DNA of 8,509 nucleotides. Source: Bacteroidales bacterium UBA4459 (GTDB lineage Bacteria > Bacteroidota > Bacteroidia > Bacteroidales > F082). A program made the translations under genes and the position numbers. Under the pieces are notes generated by a model, which had not been told where the DNA came from, did not search any database, and saw nothing but the letters and a program-made list of their open reading frames with translations. Shown in pieces: positions 1-6,602 of this stretch. The stretch lies in contig DGOT01000146.1 in NCBI GenBank assembly GCA_002389465.1, positions 10,206 through 18,714 on the forward strand, given 5' to 3'. Numbering within the stretch: position 1 is the stretch's first letter; every line of letters begins with the position of its first letter.

Positions 1-440
1 ACAACATGTTCAAGCCATCCTGTTTTTGTTACCTCCTGAAAATCGAATTGAGGAACACAAGGTTTAATATCTATGAGTGGTGTACCATCAACAATATCTA
101 TATTTTTTACCCAAAGTATGTTTTCCTCAACTTTATTAAGTGCCACCACCGAAAACCCAATAGAATTTGGCCTGGCTGATGCCCTTGTAGCAAAAACCCC
201 ATGTTGCTTGTTATCCATAAAAGGCGTTACAGATAAAGCCGGTTTTTTTGCGAGGTGAAAATAATAAATCAAAATAATGTGAGAAAAGCCATCCAAATCC
301 TTTAAGCCTTCCAAAAATTCGGGAAAGACTTCAACTCTCCCTTCAATCCCTTCAGCTCCTGAAGGTTGAATAGGTACACCGCGTGGCTCCTTAAAAGGAG
401 AGTGGATGATACCGATAGGTTTACATATGATCTCGTTCAT
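1..440 (-). CDS. trmO: TrmO/TsaA-family tRNA (t6A37) N6-methyltransferase, 3' end cut by the window
   Basis: By family knowledge, TrmO uses S-adenosylmethionine to methylate N6-threonylcarbamoyladenosine at position 37 of certain tRNAs; it is a cytoplasmic beta-barrel enzyme unrelated to Rossmann methyltransferases. I translated 146 codons from the ATG at 440. The TsaA signatures are all present: IGIIHSPFKEP (9-19), DGFSHIILIYYFH (50-62), GVFATRASARPNSIGFS (81-97) and DGTPLIDIKPCVPQFD (118-133). These match E. coli TrmO segments such as VFATRSTFRPNPIG and DGTPVVDIKPYLP, with Ser93 here in place of the usual proline. The visible end (KTGWLEHV) resembles the end of short single-domain archaeal/anaerobe forms, so a stand-alone TsaA domain is likely, although the stop codon lies outside the window. 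The ATG is 5 bases after the methyltransferase stop, with no clear Shine-Dalgarno site, so translation is probably coupled. Family assignment is firm; the tRNA substrate is inferred. Confidence 0.88.
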   Translation of the reverse strand, partial: MNEIICKPIGIIHSPFKEPRGVPIQPSGAEGIEGRVEVFPEFLEGLKDLDGFSHIILIYYFHLAKKPALSVTPFMDNKQHGVFATRASARPNSIGFSVVALNKVEENILWVKNIDIVDGTPLIDIKPCVPQFDFQEVTKTGWLEHV

Positions 441-445
441 AGTTG

Positions 446-1111
446 TTATCGCTTTTTTTTCTTTTTTACAGCTTTCAGTAACCTGACATATTTTTTCATG
501 TAAAGCGATTCCTCAAAATCGTCCAGGCTGTAATTGCTCAGTATTTGTTTCCAGTCGCGCTCCACAAAGTCGAACGCATAAGGACATTCGATGGTTTTAA
601 ACACAAACCTGTGGAAAGCAGGCATTTCATTCATCTTGAATTCGGCAAAGTCCAGGATAAAAAACTCGCCTCCAGGCTTCAGATGCCGGGCAACATTTTC
701 CAGCACTTTCAGTCTTACCTCATGCGGAAAACCATGAATCACAAAGCTGATCAGGATTTTGTCAAACTGTTCATTCAAATCGAACGGCACATCGGCACGT
801 TGCCTGATAAATCTCATGCGCGGATCATTCCTGAATTTCCGGTTAAATTGCTTTTCCATATCCCCCGACAGATCCATCCCGGTGATCTCCCCTTCTTCTG
901 ACAGATCAGTTGCCATCAGTGCTGCATTACGTCCGGTTCCGCATCCCAAATCAAGAATATGGTCAACAGGTTTGATCGACATTTGACGGATAGATTTTTT
1001 AATAAACCCGCTATATAAGCCAAAGGAAGCTGCATTTAAGACGGTATCATAATTTTTTGCAAGAAACGGGGTCAGTTCGACACCTGACTCTGGATATATT
1101 TTATGGCTCAT
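446..1111 (-). CDS. class I SAM-dependent methyltransferase (UbiE-like fold, substrate unknown)
   Basis: This is a 221-residue soluble protein with a Rossmann-type SAM-binding domain. Motif I is ILDLGCGTGRN (52-62), the acidic residue ending strand 2 is Asp80 in TGMDLS, the motif IV region is around KILISFVIHGF (118-128), and the post motif LKPGGEFFILDF is at 144-155. This order is typical of the Methyltransf_11/25 group that includes UbiE. It contains only two cysteines (57 and 176), which argues against an ArsM-type arsenite methyltransferase. The residues after about 156 probably form the substrate cap; I cannot name the substrate. The C-terminus is a lysine run (VKKKKKR) encoded by A-rich DNA holding two slippery heptamers, described separately. 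The start ATG lies 51 bases after the preceding flavoenzyme gene, the largest gap in the window, and the stop is 5 bases before trmO, suggesting co-translation with it. Confidence 0.85.
   Translation of the reverse strand: MSHKIYPESGVELTPFLAKNYDTVLNAASFGLYSGFIKKSIRQMSIKPVDHILDLGCGTGRNAALMATDLSEEGEITGMDLSGDMEKQFNRKFRNDPRMRFIRQRADVPFDLNEQFDKILISFVIHGFPHEVRLKVLENVARHLKPGGEFFILDFAEFKMNEMPAFHRFVFKTIECPYAFDFVERDWKQILSNYSLDDFEESLYMKKYVRLLKAVKKKKKR
452..467 (-). other. two in-phase A_AAA_AAG slippery heptamers at the methyltransferase 3' end
   Basis: Read on the minus strand, the last codons of the methyltransferase are GTA AAA AAG AAA AAA AAG CGA TAA. They contain the heptamer A_AAA_AAG twice in the zero-frame phase (467-461 and 458-452), including a run of eight A residues (460-453). 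A_AAA_AAG is the heptamer used for -1 frameshifting in E. coli dnaX. The -1 frame is open from here through GCG ATA ACA ACT into the ATG of trmO at 440, so a -1 shift, or transcriptional insertion of one A, would give a methyltransferase-TrmO fusion. I see no strong downstream stem-loop, only a 5-bp CGATA/TATCG pairing (451-447 with 417-413). The heptamers are certain; their function is a hypothesis. Confidence 0.4.
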
Positions 1112-1141
1112 ATCAATTTCTTTTTATTCAAAATATGCTCT

Positions 1142-1156
1142 TCCGGATTTTCCGGA
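1142..1156. repeat. TCCGGA-TTT-TCCGGA tandem palindrome in the 51-base gap
   Basis: Two copies of the self-complementary hexamer TCCGGA (1142-1147 and 1151-1156) are separated by three T on the plus strand (AAA in the transcript). In RNA they could pair into a 6-bp hairpin with a 3-base loop just after the flavoenzyme stop codon. No U tract follows in the direction of transcription, so this is not a canonical intrinsic terminator. It may be a weak attenuator, an RNA-processing or stability element, or chance. The rest of the gap (1112-1162) is A/T-rich with no recognisable promoter. Confidence 0.3.
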
Positions 1157-1162
1157 TCCTGT

Positions 1163-3028
1163 TTATAAACTCAACGCCAGCTCATATGCATCGCGGATGG
1201 CATCTTGTGCTTTGCCGACTTTTTGCGCATCCCCCACAAAATATACCGGGACAGTGCCAACTTTTTCAAACGGCACAAAACTTTTCATTCCGGTTGCAAC
1301 GACAATTTTATCCACTCCGCTAATGGTTTTAGCTCCCTCCTCCCCTTCAACGATCACCTTACTACCATCAATTTCCACCACCTTATGGTTCAGGAGAATT
1401 TCCGTGTTTTTAGCTTTCAGTTTTTTAACGGTCAGAACCTTCTCAATCATTTCCATGCCCCGGGCTATTTCATCCAGCATCTCTACAACTACAACGTGGT
1501 TGCCTGTCTCCACCAGTTTTGAAGCCACCTCCATGCCGATCAGGCCGCCACCGATGACTACTACTTTTTGATTTTCCGGTAACTGATCGTCCTCCAAAAA
1601 CTCTGTCCAGTAAAACTCTTTCAGTCCTTTGATCGGAGGAACAGCAGGTACGGCACCTGTGGCCATGATCACTCCAGCGTAACCGGCTTTTTCCAGTATT
1701 TCAGAAGTAGCTTCTTTCCTGATCACATTTACCTGACGGCCTTGCTGCTGTTTCAATTCGTCCACAAAATAATCTACAATCTCTTTCAGACTTGATTTAT
1801 TCGGAGGCAGAGATGCCAGGTTAAACTGTCCGCCCAGTTCTTCTTTCTCATACAGATCCACGGTGTGTCCTTTGTCACGCAATGTAATGGCTGCTTCCAT
1901 TCCTGCCAAACCGCCACCAACAACAGCATAACTTTTTGCGTCAGTTACCTGCGAAACTTTCTGCAATCCTGTATTCACACGCGGGTTAACTACACAGCCC
2001 AAACCTTTTCCGCCTTTAACACCGCCAAGGCATCCTTCGGCACAGGCAAGGCAGGGACGGATCAAACCATTTATTTCACCTGAATATTTACCTACAAAAT
2101 CAGGATCAGCCACCAGCGCACGTCCTAAAGCCAGATAATCGGCCTGGTATGTTTTTTCGACAAACCTGATATCTTTTTTCGAATTGATCTTTCCCACAAA
2201 AATTACGGGAATGTTCAGTTCCTTTCTGAGCCTTCCTGCCATTTCCCATGTTTTTCCTTTTGGAATGAACATGTGCTGGAAAAACCAAGGAGGCGTGGAG
2301 CAAGCAGAGCCCGCCGAAACATGCACGGCATCTATTCCCACCTCTTCAAGTACTTTAGAAAATATTACCATGTCTTCCAGGTGAAACCCGTTTGGTATCA
2401 TCTCATCACCACTAATCCGGGCAATAACTGGAACATCCACAGCTTCGCGAACGGCCTTTGCCACTTCAAGTGGAAATTTCACTCTATTATCAAAGCTGCC
2501 TCCATACGCATCATTCCTATCGTTGACGGCCGGCGATATAAACTGAGCTAACAGGTAACCGTGACCGAATTGCAACTCGATGATGTCAAATCCTGATGCT
2601 ATGGCTCTTTGGGCACTGTCAACAAACAATTTAATAACGGCATCCATTTTATCCCTGTCCATTGTTACAGGAGTTGCCCCTCCGTTTTCACAGGGTTTAT
2701 CGGTGGACGACCAGAACAGATTCCCCGGAATCTTCGGGTTCGCCATTCTTCCGGGATGATTCAGGTGAGCAATGGATTTTGCTCCATATTTATGGATTAC
2801 TTCATTCATACGTTGTAATCCGGGGATTTTATCATCGTCATCAATACCTATCTGCGTAGGAAGTTCCCGCAACCCCGGATCCATATACAAAGGTTCGGGA
2901 GTGATCGCCCCGATGTATCTGTTTCTTTCCCCATAGAAATCAAGATGCCGTTGTGTAATAACACCTGTTCCGTTACTGTAACCCAGTTTCAGCGGGGCGA
3001 AAATAAATTTACTTTGTAATTGTAACAT
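1163..3028 (-). CDS. Old Yellow Enzyme / 2,4-dienoyl-CoA reductase-type iron-sulfur flavoprotein oxidoreductase
   Basis: This 621-residue cytoplasmic protein has the three-part plan of E. coli FadH, trimethylamine dehydrogenase and BaiCD. Residues 1-310 form an FMN-binding TIM barrel, with AHLNHPGR (87-94), GHGYLLAQFISP (155-166) and NDRNDAYGGSFDNR (169-182). A 4Fe-4S site has Cys326, Cys329, Cys333 and Cys345, the C-x2-C-x3-C-x11-C spacing of the family. The C-terminal part has an FAD site (VVGGGLAGMEA, 369-379), an NAD(P)H site (VIGGGLIGMEVA, 491-502) and the closing VYFVGDA (595-601). Tyr158 aligns with catalytic Tyr166 of E. coli DCR; His252 in WFFQHMFIP may be the matching acid, but this alignment is uncertain. 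At 621 residues it is about 50 shorter than FadH. The chemistry is probably NAD(P)H-dependent reduction of an activated C=C bond; the substrate is unknown. It starts 4 bases after the permease stop, so coupling is likely. Confidence 0.88.
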   Translation of the reverse strand: MLQLQSKFIFAPLKLGYSNGTGVITQRHLDFYGERNRYIGAITPEPLYMDPGLRELPTQIGIDDDDKIPGLQRMNEVIHKYGAKSIAHLNHPGRMANPKIPGNLFWSSTDKPCENGGATPVTMDRDKMDAVIKLFVDSAQRAIASGFDIIELQFGHGYLLAQFISPAVNDRNDAYGGSFDNRVKFPLEVAKAVREAVDVPVIARISGDEMIPNGFHLEDMVIFSKVLEEVGIDAVHVSAGSACSTPPWFFQHMFIPKGKTWEMAGRLRKELNIPVIFVGKINSKKDIRFVEKTYQADYLALGRALVADPDFVGKYSGEINGLIRPCLACAEGCLGGVKGGKGLGCVVNPRVNTGLQKVSQVTDAKSYAVVGGGLAGMEAAITLRDKGHTVDLYEKEELGGQFNLASLPPNKSSLKEIVDYFVDELKQQQGRQVNVIRKEATSEILEKAGYAGVIMATGAVPAVPPIKGLKEFYWTEFLEDDQLPENQKVVVIGGGLIGMEVASKLVETGNHVVVVEMLDEIARGMEMIEKVLTVKKLKAKNTEILLNHKVVEIDGSKVIVEGEEGAKTISGVDKIVVATGMKSFVPFEKVGTVPVYFVGDAQKVGKAQDAIRDAYELALSL

Positions 3029-3032
3029 AGTT

Positions 3033-4253
3033 TTAGTGTTTACATTTTAAATTATATATAAAATACAATGATGATAAAATGACGATAATGAACAGCACAA
3101 AAAATGATGCAAACCCAAACCGGGTGATAACCCAACCTCCTACGAGAGGAAAAAGGGCGGGCAAAATATTTCCTGCACCTGTGATCCCGGTGTAAAGCGC
3201 CCGGTTGCCGGTTTCTGATACTTCCAGCAAAACACCGTTCATCGTGATACTGTATGTAGCGAAAATAATCCCCCCGATAAAGAACATCAGGAAGAAAGGA
3301 GGAAAATCAGGCAATACCAGTATGAGTGTCACCAGAAGAATAGAGAGCAGAGTATTTAAGTAAAGTAAATTGCGGTATCTGAATTTTCCCTTAAGGGCAA
3401 ATAATAACAGTCCGGTAACAACACTGCCAATTACCTTAAATAATAAAAAGTTACCAGTCTGCACGCTTTGAAGATCGAAGTTTTGTTTTGCATATAAAAT
3501 TATAAACGGTAAAAACCCAACACCAATTCCCTGGGTGTTGATAAACCCAAGAAAGTAAACCAGCCGTTTGTTATGTTTTAGTTCATGTTTTACCAGTTGA
3601 AAAAAATGCGCCGGGCTTTTTACCTTCATTTTCGATGGAACCACTTCTTTTAGGCTCCAGAAACCAAGCGAAGCGACCGTCAAAGCGCCGAAACCAATGA
3701 AAAACATATAGGCATAATTGACCGGATAGCCAGCACTTGAAAGCACGTACCGCGCAACAAATACAGAACTCAACAGGATAACTCCTGTCAATACCTGCCG
3801 GATAGAAAAAAACGGCTTCCTTACATTGGCTAAAAGTGATTTGCCGAGAATATCGGTATAACTAATGTTTGCAAAAGCACCACCCAGCGAAAATGCAGTT
3901 ATCAGGAGGAAGATGAGCATTATTTGATAATTTCCCTGAAGCCGTGCTGAATAATAAAGCATCATGCCCATCAGCAGCAGGGCAATAATCCTGGAGTTGA
4001 TTCCCAGTAATAAAAAACCTTTTTTATAAGAATAGTTACTTATAAAAGGGGCAAATATCAATTGGGTAAAACTAGATCCCCCCAGCATAATAGCAGTTAG
4101 AATACCTACATGAACAGCTGTCCCCCCCGCATCAACCAGCATAGCAGGAATAACTGTATCCACATCGATGAAGTTCCGGGCAAATGCTAAAAAACCAGCA
4201 TGCCACAGCAAGGAATAAAAATTCCGTTTCGATATGTTTTGTGTCAATTCCAC
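3033..4253 (-). CDS. major facilitator superfamily permease
   Basis: This is a 406-residue, strongly hydrophobic inner-membrane protein with about twelve predicted helices in two halves. The halves are separated by a basic, Lys/His-rich central loop (about 201-230, KSPAHFFQLVKHELKHNKR). The layout and length fit MFS_1-type secondary transporters. The loop after helix 2 carries the basic NYSYKKG (73-79) where MFS proteins have their motif A. The start is GTG at 4253: an in-frame TGA lies only three codons upstream, and the nearby ATG at 4258 is out of frame. The gene begins 21 bases after the metal-exporter-like gene and ends 4 bases before the flavoenzyme gene. It may move the substrate or product of that enzyme, but nothing in the sequence fixes direction or cargo. 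Confidence 0.82.
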   Translation of the reverse strand: MELTQNISKRNFYSLLWHAGFLAFARNFIDVDTVIPAMLVDAGGTAVHVGILTAIMLGGSSFTQLIFAPFISNYSYKKGFLLLGINSRIIALLLMGMMLYYSARLQGNYQIMLIFLLITAFSLGGAFANISYTDILGKSLLANVRKPFFSIRQVLTGVILLSSVFVARYVLSSAGYPVNYAYMFFIGFGALTVASLGFWSLKEVVPSKMKVKSPAHFFQLVKHELKHNKRLVYFLGFINTQGIGVGFLPFIILYAKQNFDLQSVQTGNFLLFKVIGSVVTGLLLFALKGKFRYRNLLYLNTLLSILLVTLILVLPDFPPFFLMFFIGGIIFATYSITMNGVLLEVSETGNRALYTGITGAGNILPALFPLVGGWVITRFGFASFFVLFIIVILSSLYFIYNLKCKH

Positions 4254-4274
4254 CTCATTTCATCTCTCATTAAG

Positions 4275-5312
4275 TTAAAACCCTGCTAAATAACCTGCCA
4301 GGCCAAAGAACAATGCCACCCCGATATTGATCAGTTTGACCACTAAAAAACTTCGTTTTGATTCAGCCAGTAGTGGTAACATCCCATGCCCGTCCTGCGA
4401 AATAGAACTGGCCAGCAATATGCTTAACGGGATGGTTCCCTGTGCAAATAAGGTAACAAAGATCAGATGTGGTCCTGACTCGGGAATAATCCCCACCAAT
4501 ACAGCAACTAGCAACACGATAAGTAAATTGTCGGAAAGCCAAGACTGTATGTCGATATAATTCATCAGAAAGTGAATGACCAGCAGCGTTCCGAATGTCC
4601 ACAAAAAAATTCGTGGTATGTGTACCTTGATGATATGATTCCATATATGCTCTTTTAAAAAGTGTTCCGGAACACTAACCACAATAAAAAAGGAAAAGGC
4701 CAGCGAAAGTAATAGAGTAACCCTCAGCCACACCTTTTCTCCTCCTCCAAGCACACCTGTAATAACGGCCACCATCAATAAGAGAACAAGGATTGCAACA
4801 ACAAAACGGTAAACCGATGGCCGCAACAAATAATTCAGCAATTTATCCTTCTGAAAACAAGTACAATGAGGCTCCTCATGCAGTGGTAATTTTTTTTCAG
4901 CAAATTTTTCAGTAACCCATTTTGGATCATAAAATTTATCAGTAACATAACCAGCCAATATGCCAATTACAAACAGCAAAAGGGTGATCAGTGCCGCTTT
5001 CTGTGGAAACATGGCAAACATCACGAAGGCTTCATCACCGCTCGTGGCAATCATAGCGGCCACTAACGCCCCAAACGAAACCAGCCTGTGCGAAAAAAGA
5101 GCCACCACAGTAAAAGCACCAAGGCATCCGGGAATGGCCCCTAAAACGGCAGAAATCAAATATTGCCGCCACCGATTACCCTTTAGTCCTTTCTCCCAAA
5201 TTCCTTTTGTCTGTACATTTACATATTCAATAACCAGCATCATCACGAAGATGAAGCCGGTTATCTGAATAGCACTCAGCAATATGCTGTAGATCTCCAA
5301 AAGTATCTGCAC
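4275..5312 (-). CDS. ArsP_2-family (10-TM) putative heavy-metal/manganese transporter
   Basis: A 345-residue integral membrane protein that I recognise as the PF11449-type family (DUF2899, 'putative 10TM heavy-metal exporter', also labelled putative manganese transporter). The signature stretch runs from GAIPGCLGAF (58-67) to SFGALVAAMIATSGDEAFVM (79-98). A related stretch in the second half runs from GIIPESGPH (274-282) to SISQDGHG (303-310), suggesting two pseudo-symmetric halves each carrying an acidic metal-binding loop. The linker at 145-152 (HEEPHCTC) and the His-rich PEHFLKEHIWNH (215-226) could also bind metal. The start is GTG at 5312: it is the first plausible start after the in-frame stop at 5348-5346, and it lies 2 bases after the stop of the small protein gene upstream, so reinitiation is likely. 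Metal specificity is unproven; both family names come from weak functional evidence. Confidence 0.78.
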   Translation of the reverse strand: MQILLEIYSILLSAIQITGFIFVMMLVIEYVNVQTKGIWEKGLKGNRWRQYLISAVLGAIPGCLGAFTVVALFSHRLVSFGALVAAMIATSGDEAFVMFAMFPQKAALITLLLFVIGILAGYVTDKFYDPKWVTEKFAEKKLPLHEEPHCTCFQKDKLLNYLLRPSVYRFVVAILVLLLMVAVITGVLGGGEKVWLRVTLLLSLAFSFFIVVSVPEHFLKEHIWNHIIKVHIPRIFLWTFGTLLVIHFLMNYIDIQSWLSDNLLIVLLVAVLVGIIPESGPHLIFVTLFAQGTIPLSILLASSISQDGHGMLPLLAESKRSFLVVKLINIGVALFFGLAGYLAGF

Positions 5313-5314
5313 GA

Positions 5315-5419
5315 TTATAAGTAGTTCATTTTTTTCAAAAAGTATTTAATCAACTGATATGATACGATAATTAACACCGGCCAGCTGATAATCCAAAGTA
5401 TTGATTCGAGATAATTCAT
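5315..5419 (-). CDS. 34-residue single-span membrane protein after cydB, candidate bd-oxidase small subunit
   Basis: I translated this by hand from the ATG at 5419 to TAA at 5317-5315: it begins MNYLESILWIISWPVLI and ends LIKYFLKKMNYL. It has one hydrophobic span (about residues 6-26) with two tryptophans (9 and 13) and a mid-span proline (14), followed by a basic tail (Lys25, Lys29, Lys30). By the positive-inside rule the C-terminus should be cytoplasmic. It starts 28 bases after the cydB stop and ends 2 bases before the next gene's GTG, filling the gap exactly. In Proteobacteria a small subunit, CydX (about 37 residues), is encoded directly after cydB, and Geobacillus has CydS, about 33 residues. 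I see no clear sequence match to CydX, so the subunit role is inferred from position, size and topology. It is not a relic of a larger gene: its frame opens only 7 codons upstream. Confidence 0.62.
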   Translation of the reverse strand: MNYLESILWIISWPVLIIVSYQLIKYFLKKMNYL

Positions 5420-5447
5420 TTTATTCAATTTTAAATTTTACACCATT

Positions 5448-6602
5448 TTAATAGGCCATGGTATCATTTTCAATATCCTCTTCACTCACTTTTCGCTTGC
5501 TCATAGATTTCCAGGTATACCAGATATATGCAATTACAAACGGAACCAGCAAGGATACCCAACTCATGGCAGTCAAAGTATATTTACTCGACGAGGCGTT
5601 GTGAATGGTTAGTGAACTTTGCAGGTCAAAAGTAGAAGGATAAAAAGCCGTATGATTAAACCCAGCCAGCATCAATAACGAAAACACGGTAATGATCGTT
5701 CCAATCCCTGCATACCAGATACCTTTCCCCGAAATCTTGAATGCGCCCAGGAAGATTCCAAATAATACACCCACAACGCCAATCAGGAACAAAATGAACA
5801 CTACGGGCATTTCAAGCAGGTTGTGTACATATTTATAAGGTTCCATAAATACTTCTTTGGTATCCGGATTCACTGCAAAACCTTCTTTGGTAAGCAATAA
5901 GCCAACAAATAACAGGAAGAAAACTAAAAAGGCAATACTACACAATTTCAATTGTTTTGCCGATCTCTTCACAATCTTTTCATTGTCGATGTTGTTGATA
6001 AAATAGAGCATCGCCAGTACTCTTGCCAGGAAAAAAATAGCCAGCCCAAGTGCCAGGTTAGTGATGTTAAAGGCAGCTTCCAGTCCATGTGTTGCCGTTT
6101 GCCAGCGCGAAATCACCGGGTCAGAGGCATTTGTAATATTCATTTTAACCACCGAAAATTCCGAGCCTGTAAAAAATGTTCCTACGGCAATGCCAATCAG
6201 GATGGTAGCTAATACACCATTGATCAATAGAAAAACATCATAAGTTTTAGTGCCCAGGAAATTATTGGCTTTTGTACGGTATTCGTACGAGACAGCCTGT
6301 ATGATAAAGCTGAATAAGATCAGAACCCATACCCAGTATGCACCACCGAAACTGGTCGAATAAAACAAGGGGAACGAGGCAAAGAATGCACCCCCGAAAG
6401 TGACAAGTGTTGTAAAGGTCAGATCCCATTTTCTTCCTATGGAATTGATCAGAAGTGACCTTTCTTTATCTGTTTTAGCTATTTGTTTCAACAATGTTTG
6501 TCCGCCCTGAACAAACATTAGAAATACCAATACAGATGCCAGAATGGATACAATAATCCACCAATAGCCCTGTAATGCTGCATATGACATATTGTTAAAC
6601 AT
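5448..6602 (-). CDS. cydB: cytochrome bd ubiquinol/menaquinol oxidase subunit II
   Basis: CydB is the haem-free partner of CydA in the inner-membrane bd oxidase, which oxidises quinol and reduces O2 to water without pumping protons. This 384-residue protein has about nine helices. It begins like other Bacteroidota CydB proteins, with QGYWWIIVSILASVLVFLMF (11-30), and has VSYEYRTKA (104-112) and the C-terminal AGFNHTAFYPSTFDLQSSLT (313-332). W59-D60 fits the conserved Trp-Asp of the proteobacterial WDGNE/QVW motif, but the following Gly-Asn-Glu is replaced by Leu-Thr-Phe. The usual DGFDLG near helix 1 is VQGGQTLL (31-38). I kept the ATG at 6602, which overlaps cydA by 8 bases. Met5 at 6590 would remove the overlap, but the longer form matches typical N-termini. 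The overlap implies translational coupling and equal subunit supply. Confidence 0.93.
   Translation of the reverse strand: MFNNMSYAALQGYWWIIVSILASVLVFLMFVQGGQTLLKQIAKTDKERSLLINSIGRKWDLTFTTLVTFGGAFFASFPLFYSTSFGGAYWVWVLILFSFIIQAVSYEYRTKANNFLGTKTYDVFLLINGVLATILIGIAVGTFFTGSEFSVVKMNITNASDPVISRWQTATHGLEAAFNITNLALGLAIFFLARVLAMLYFINNIDNEKIVKRSAKQLKLCSIAFLVFFLLFVGLLLTKEGFAVNPDTKEVFMEPYKYVHNLLEMPVVFILFLIGVVGVLFGIFLGAFKISGKGIWYAGIGTIITVFSLLMLAGFNHTAFYPSTFDLQSSLTIHNASSSKYTLTAMSWVSLLVPFVIAYIWYTWKSMSKRKVSEEDIENDTMAY

Noticed and set aside
545..901. 118-codon open frame on the plus strand inside the methyltransferase gene
   Set aside because: It lies antisense to a gene with clear SAM-binding motifs, encodes no recognisable domain, and has the low-complexity look of a complementary-strand shadow.
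446..1111. Methyltransferase as ArsM arsenite methyltransferase, given the ArsP_2-type transporter in the same run
   Set aside because: It has only two cysteines, one inside motif I, so it lacks the conserved cysteine set needed for arsenic binding.
1142..1156. TCCGGA hairpin as an intrinsic terminator
   Set aside because: The stem is only 6 bp with a 3-base loop, and no U tract follows it in the direction of transcription.
1112..1162. Possible Bacteroidota-type promoter (TAnnTTTG) in the 51-base gap
   Set aside because: The closest string, TATTTTG, has the wrong spacing and no TTTG element at the -33 distance.
1197..1571. 124-codon plus-strand frame rich in Ser/Thr/Pro inside the flavoenzyme gene
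   Set aside because: It is antisense to the FAD/NAD(P)H-binding region; its composition reflects the complement of Gly/Val-rich codons, not a real protein.
5313..5345. A-run near the end of the small ORF (TTG AAA AAA ATG) with the -1 frame open into the transporter
   Set aside because: The preceding codon ends in G, so the P-site tRNA could not re-pair well; this is not a true X_XXY_YYZ heptamer. The open stretch is short and likely chance.
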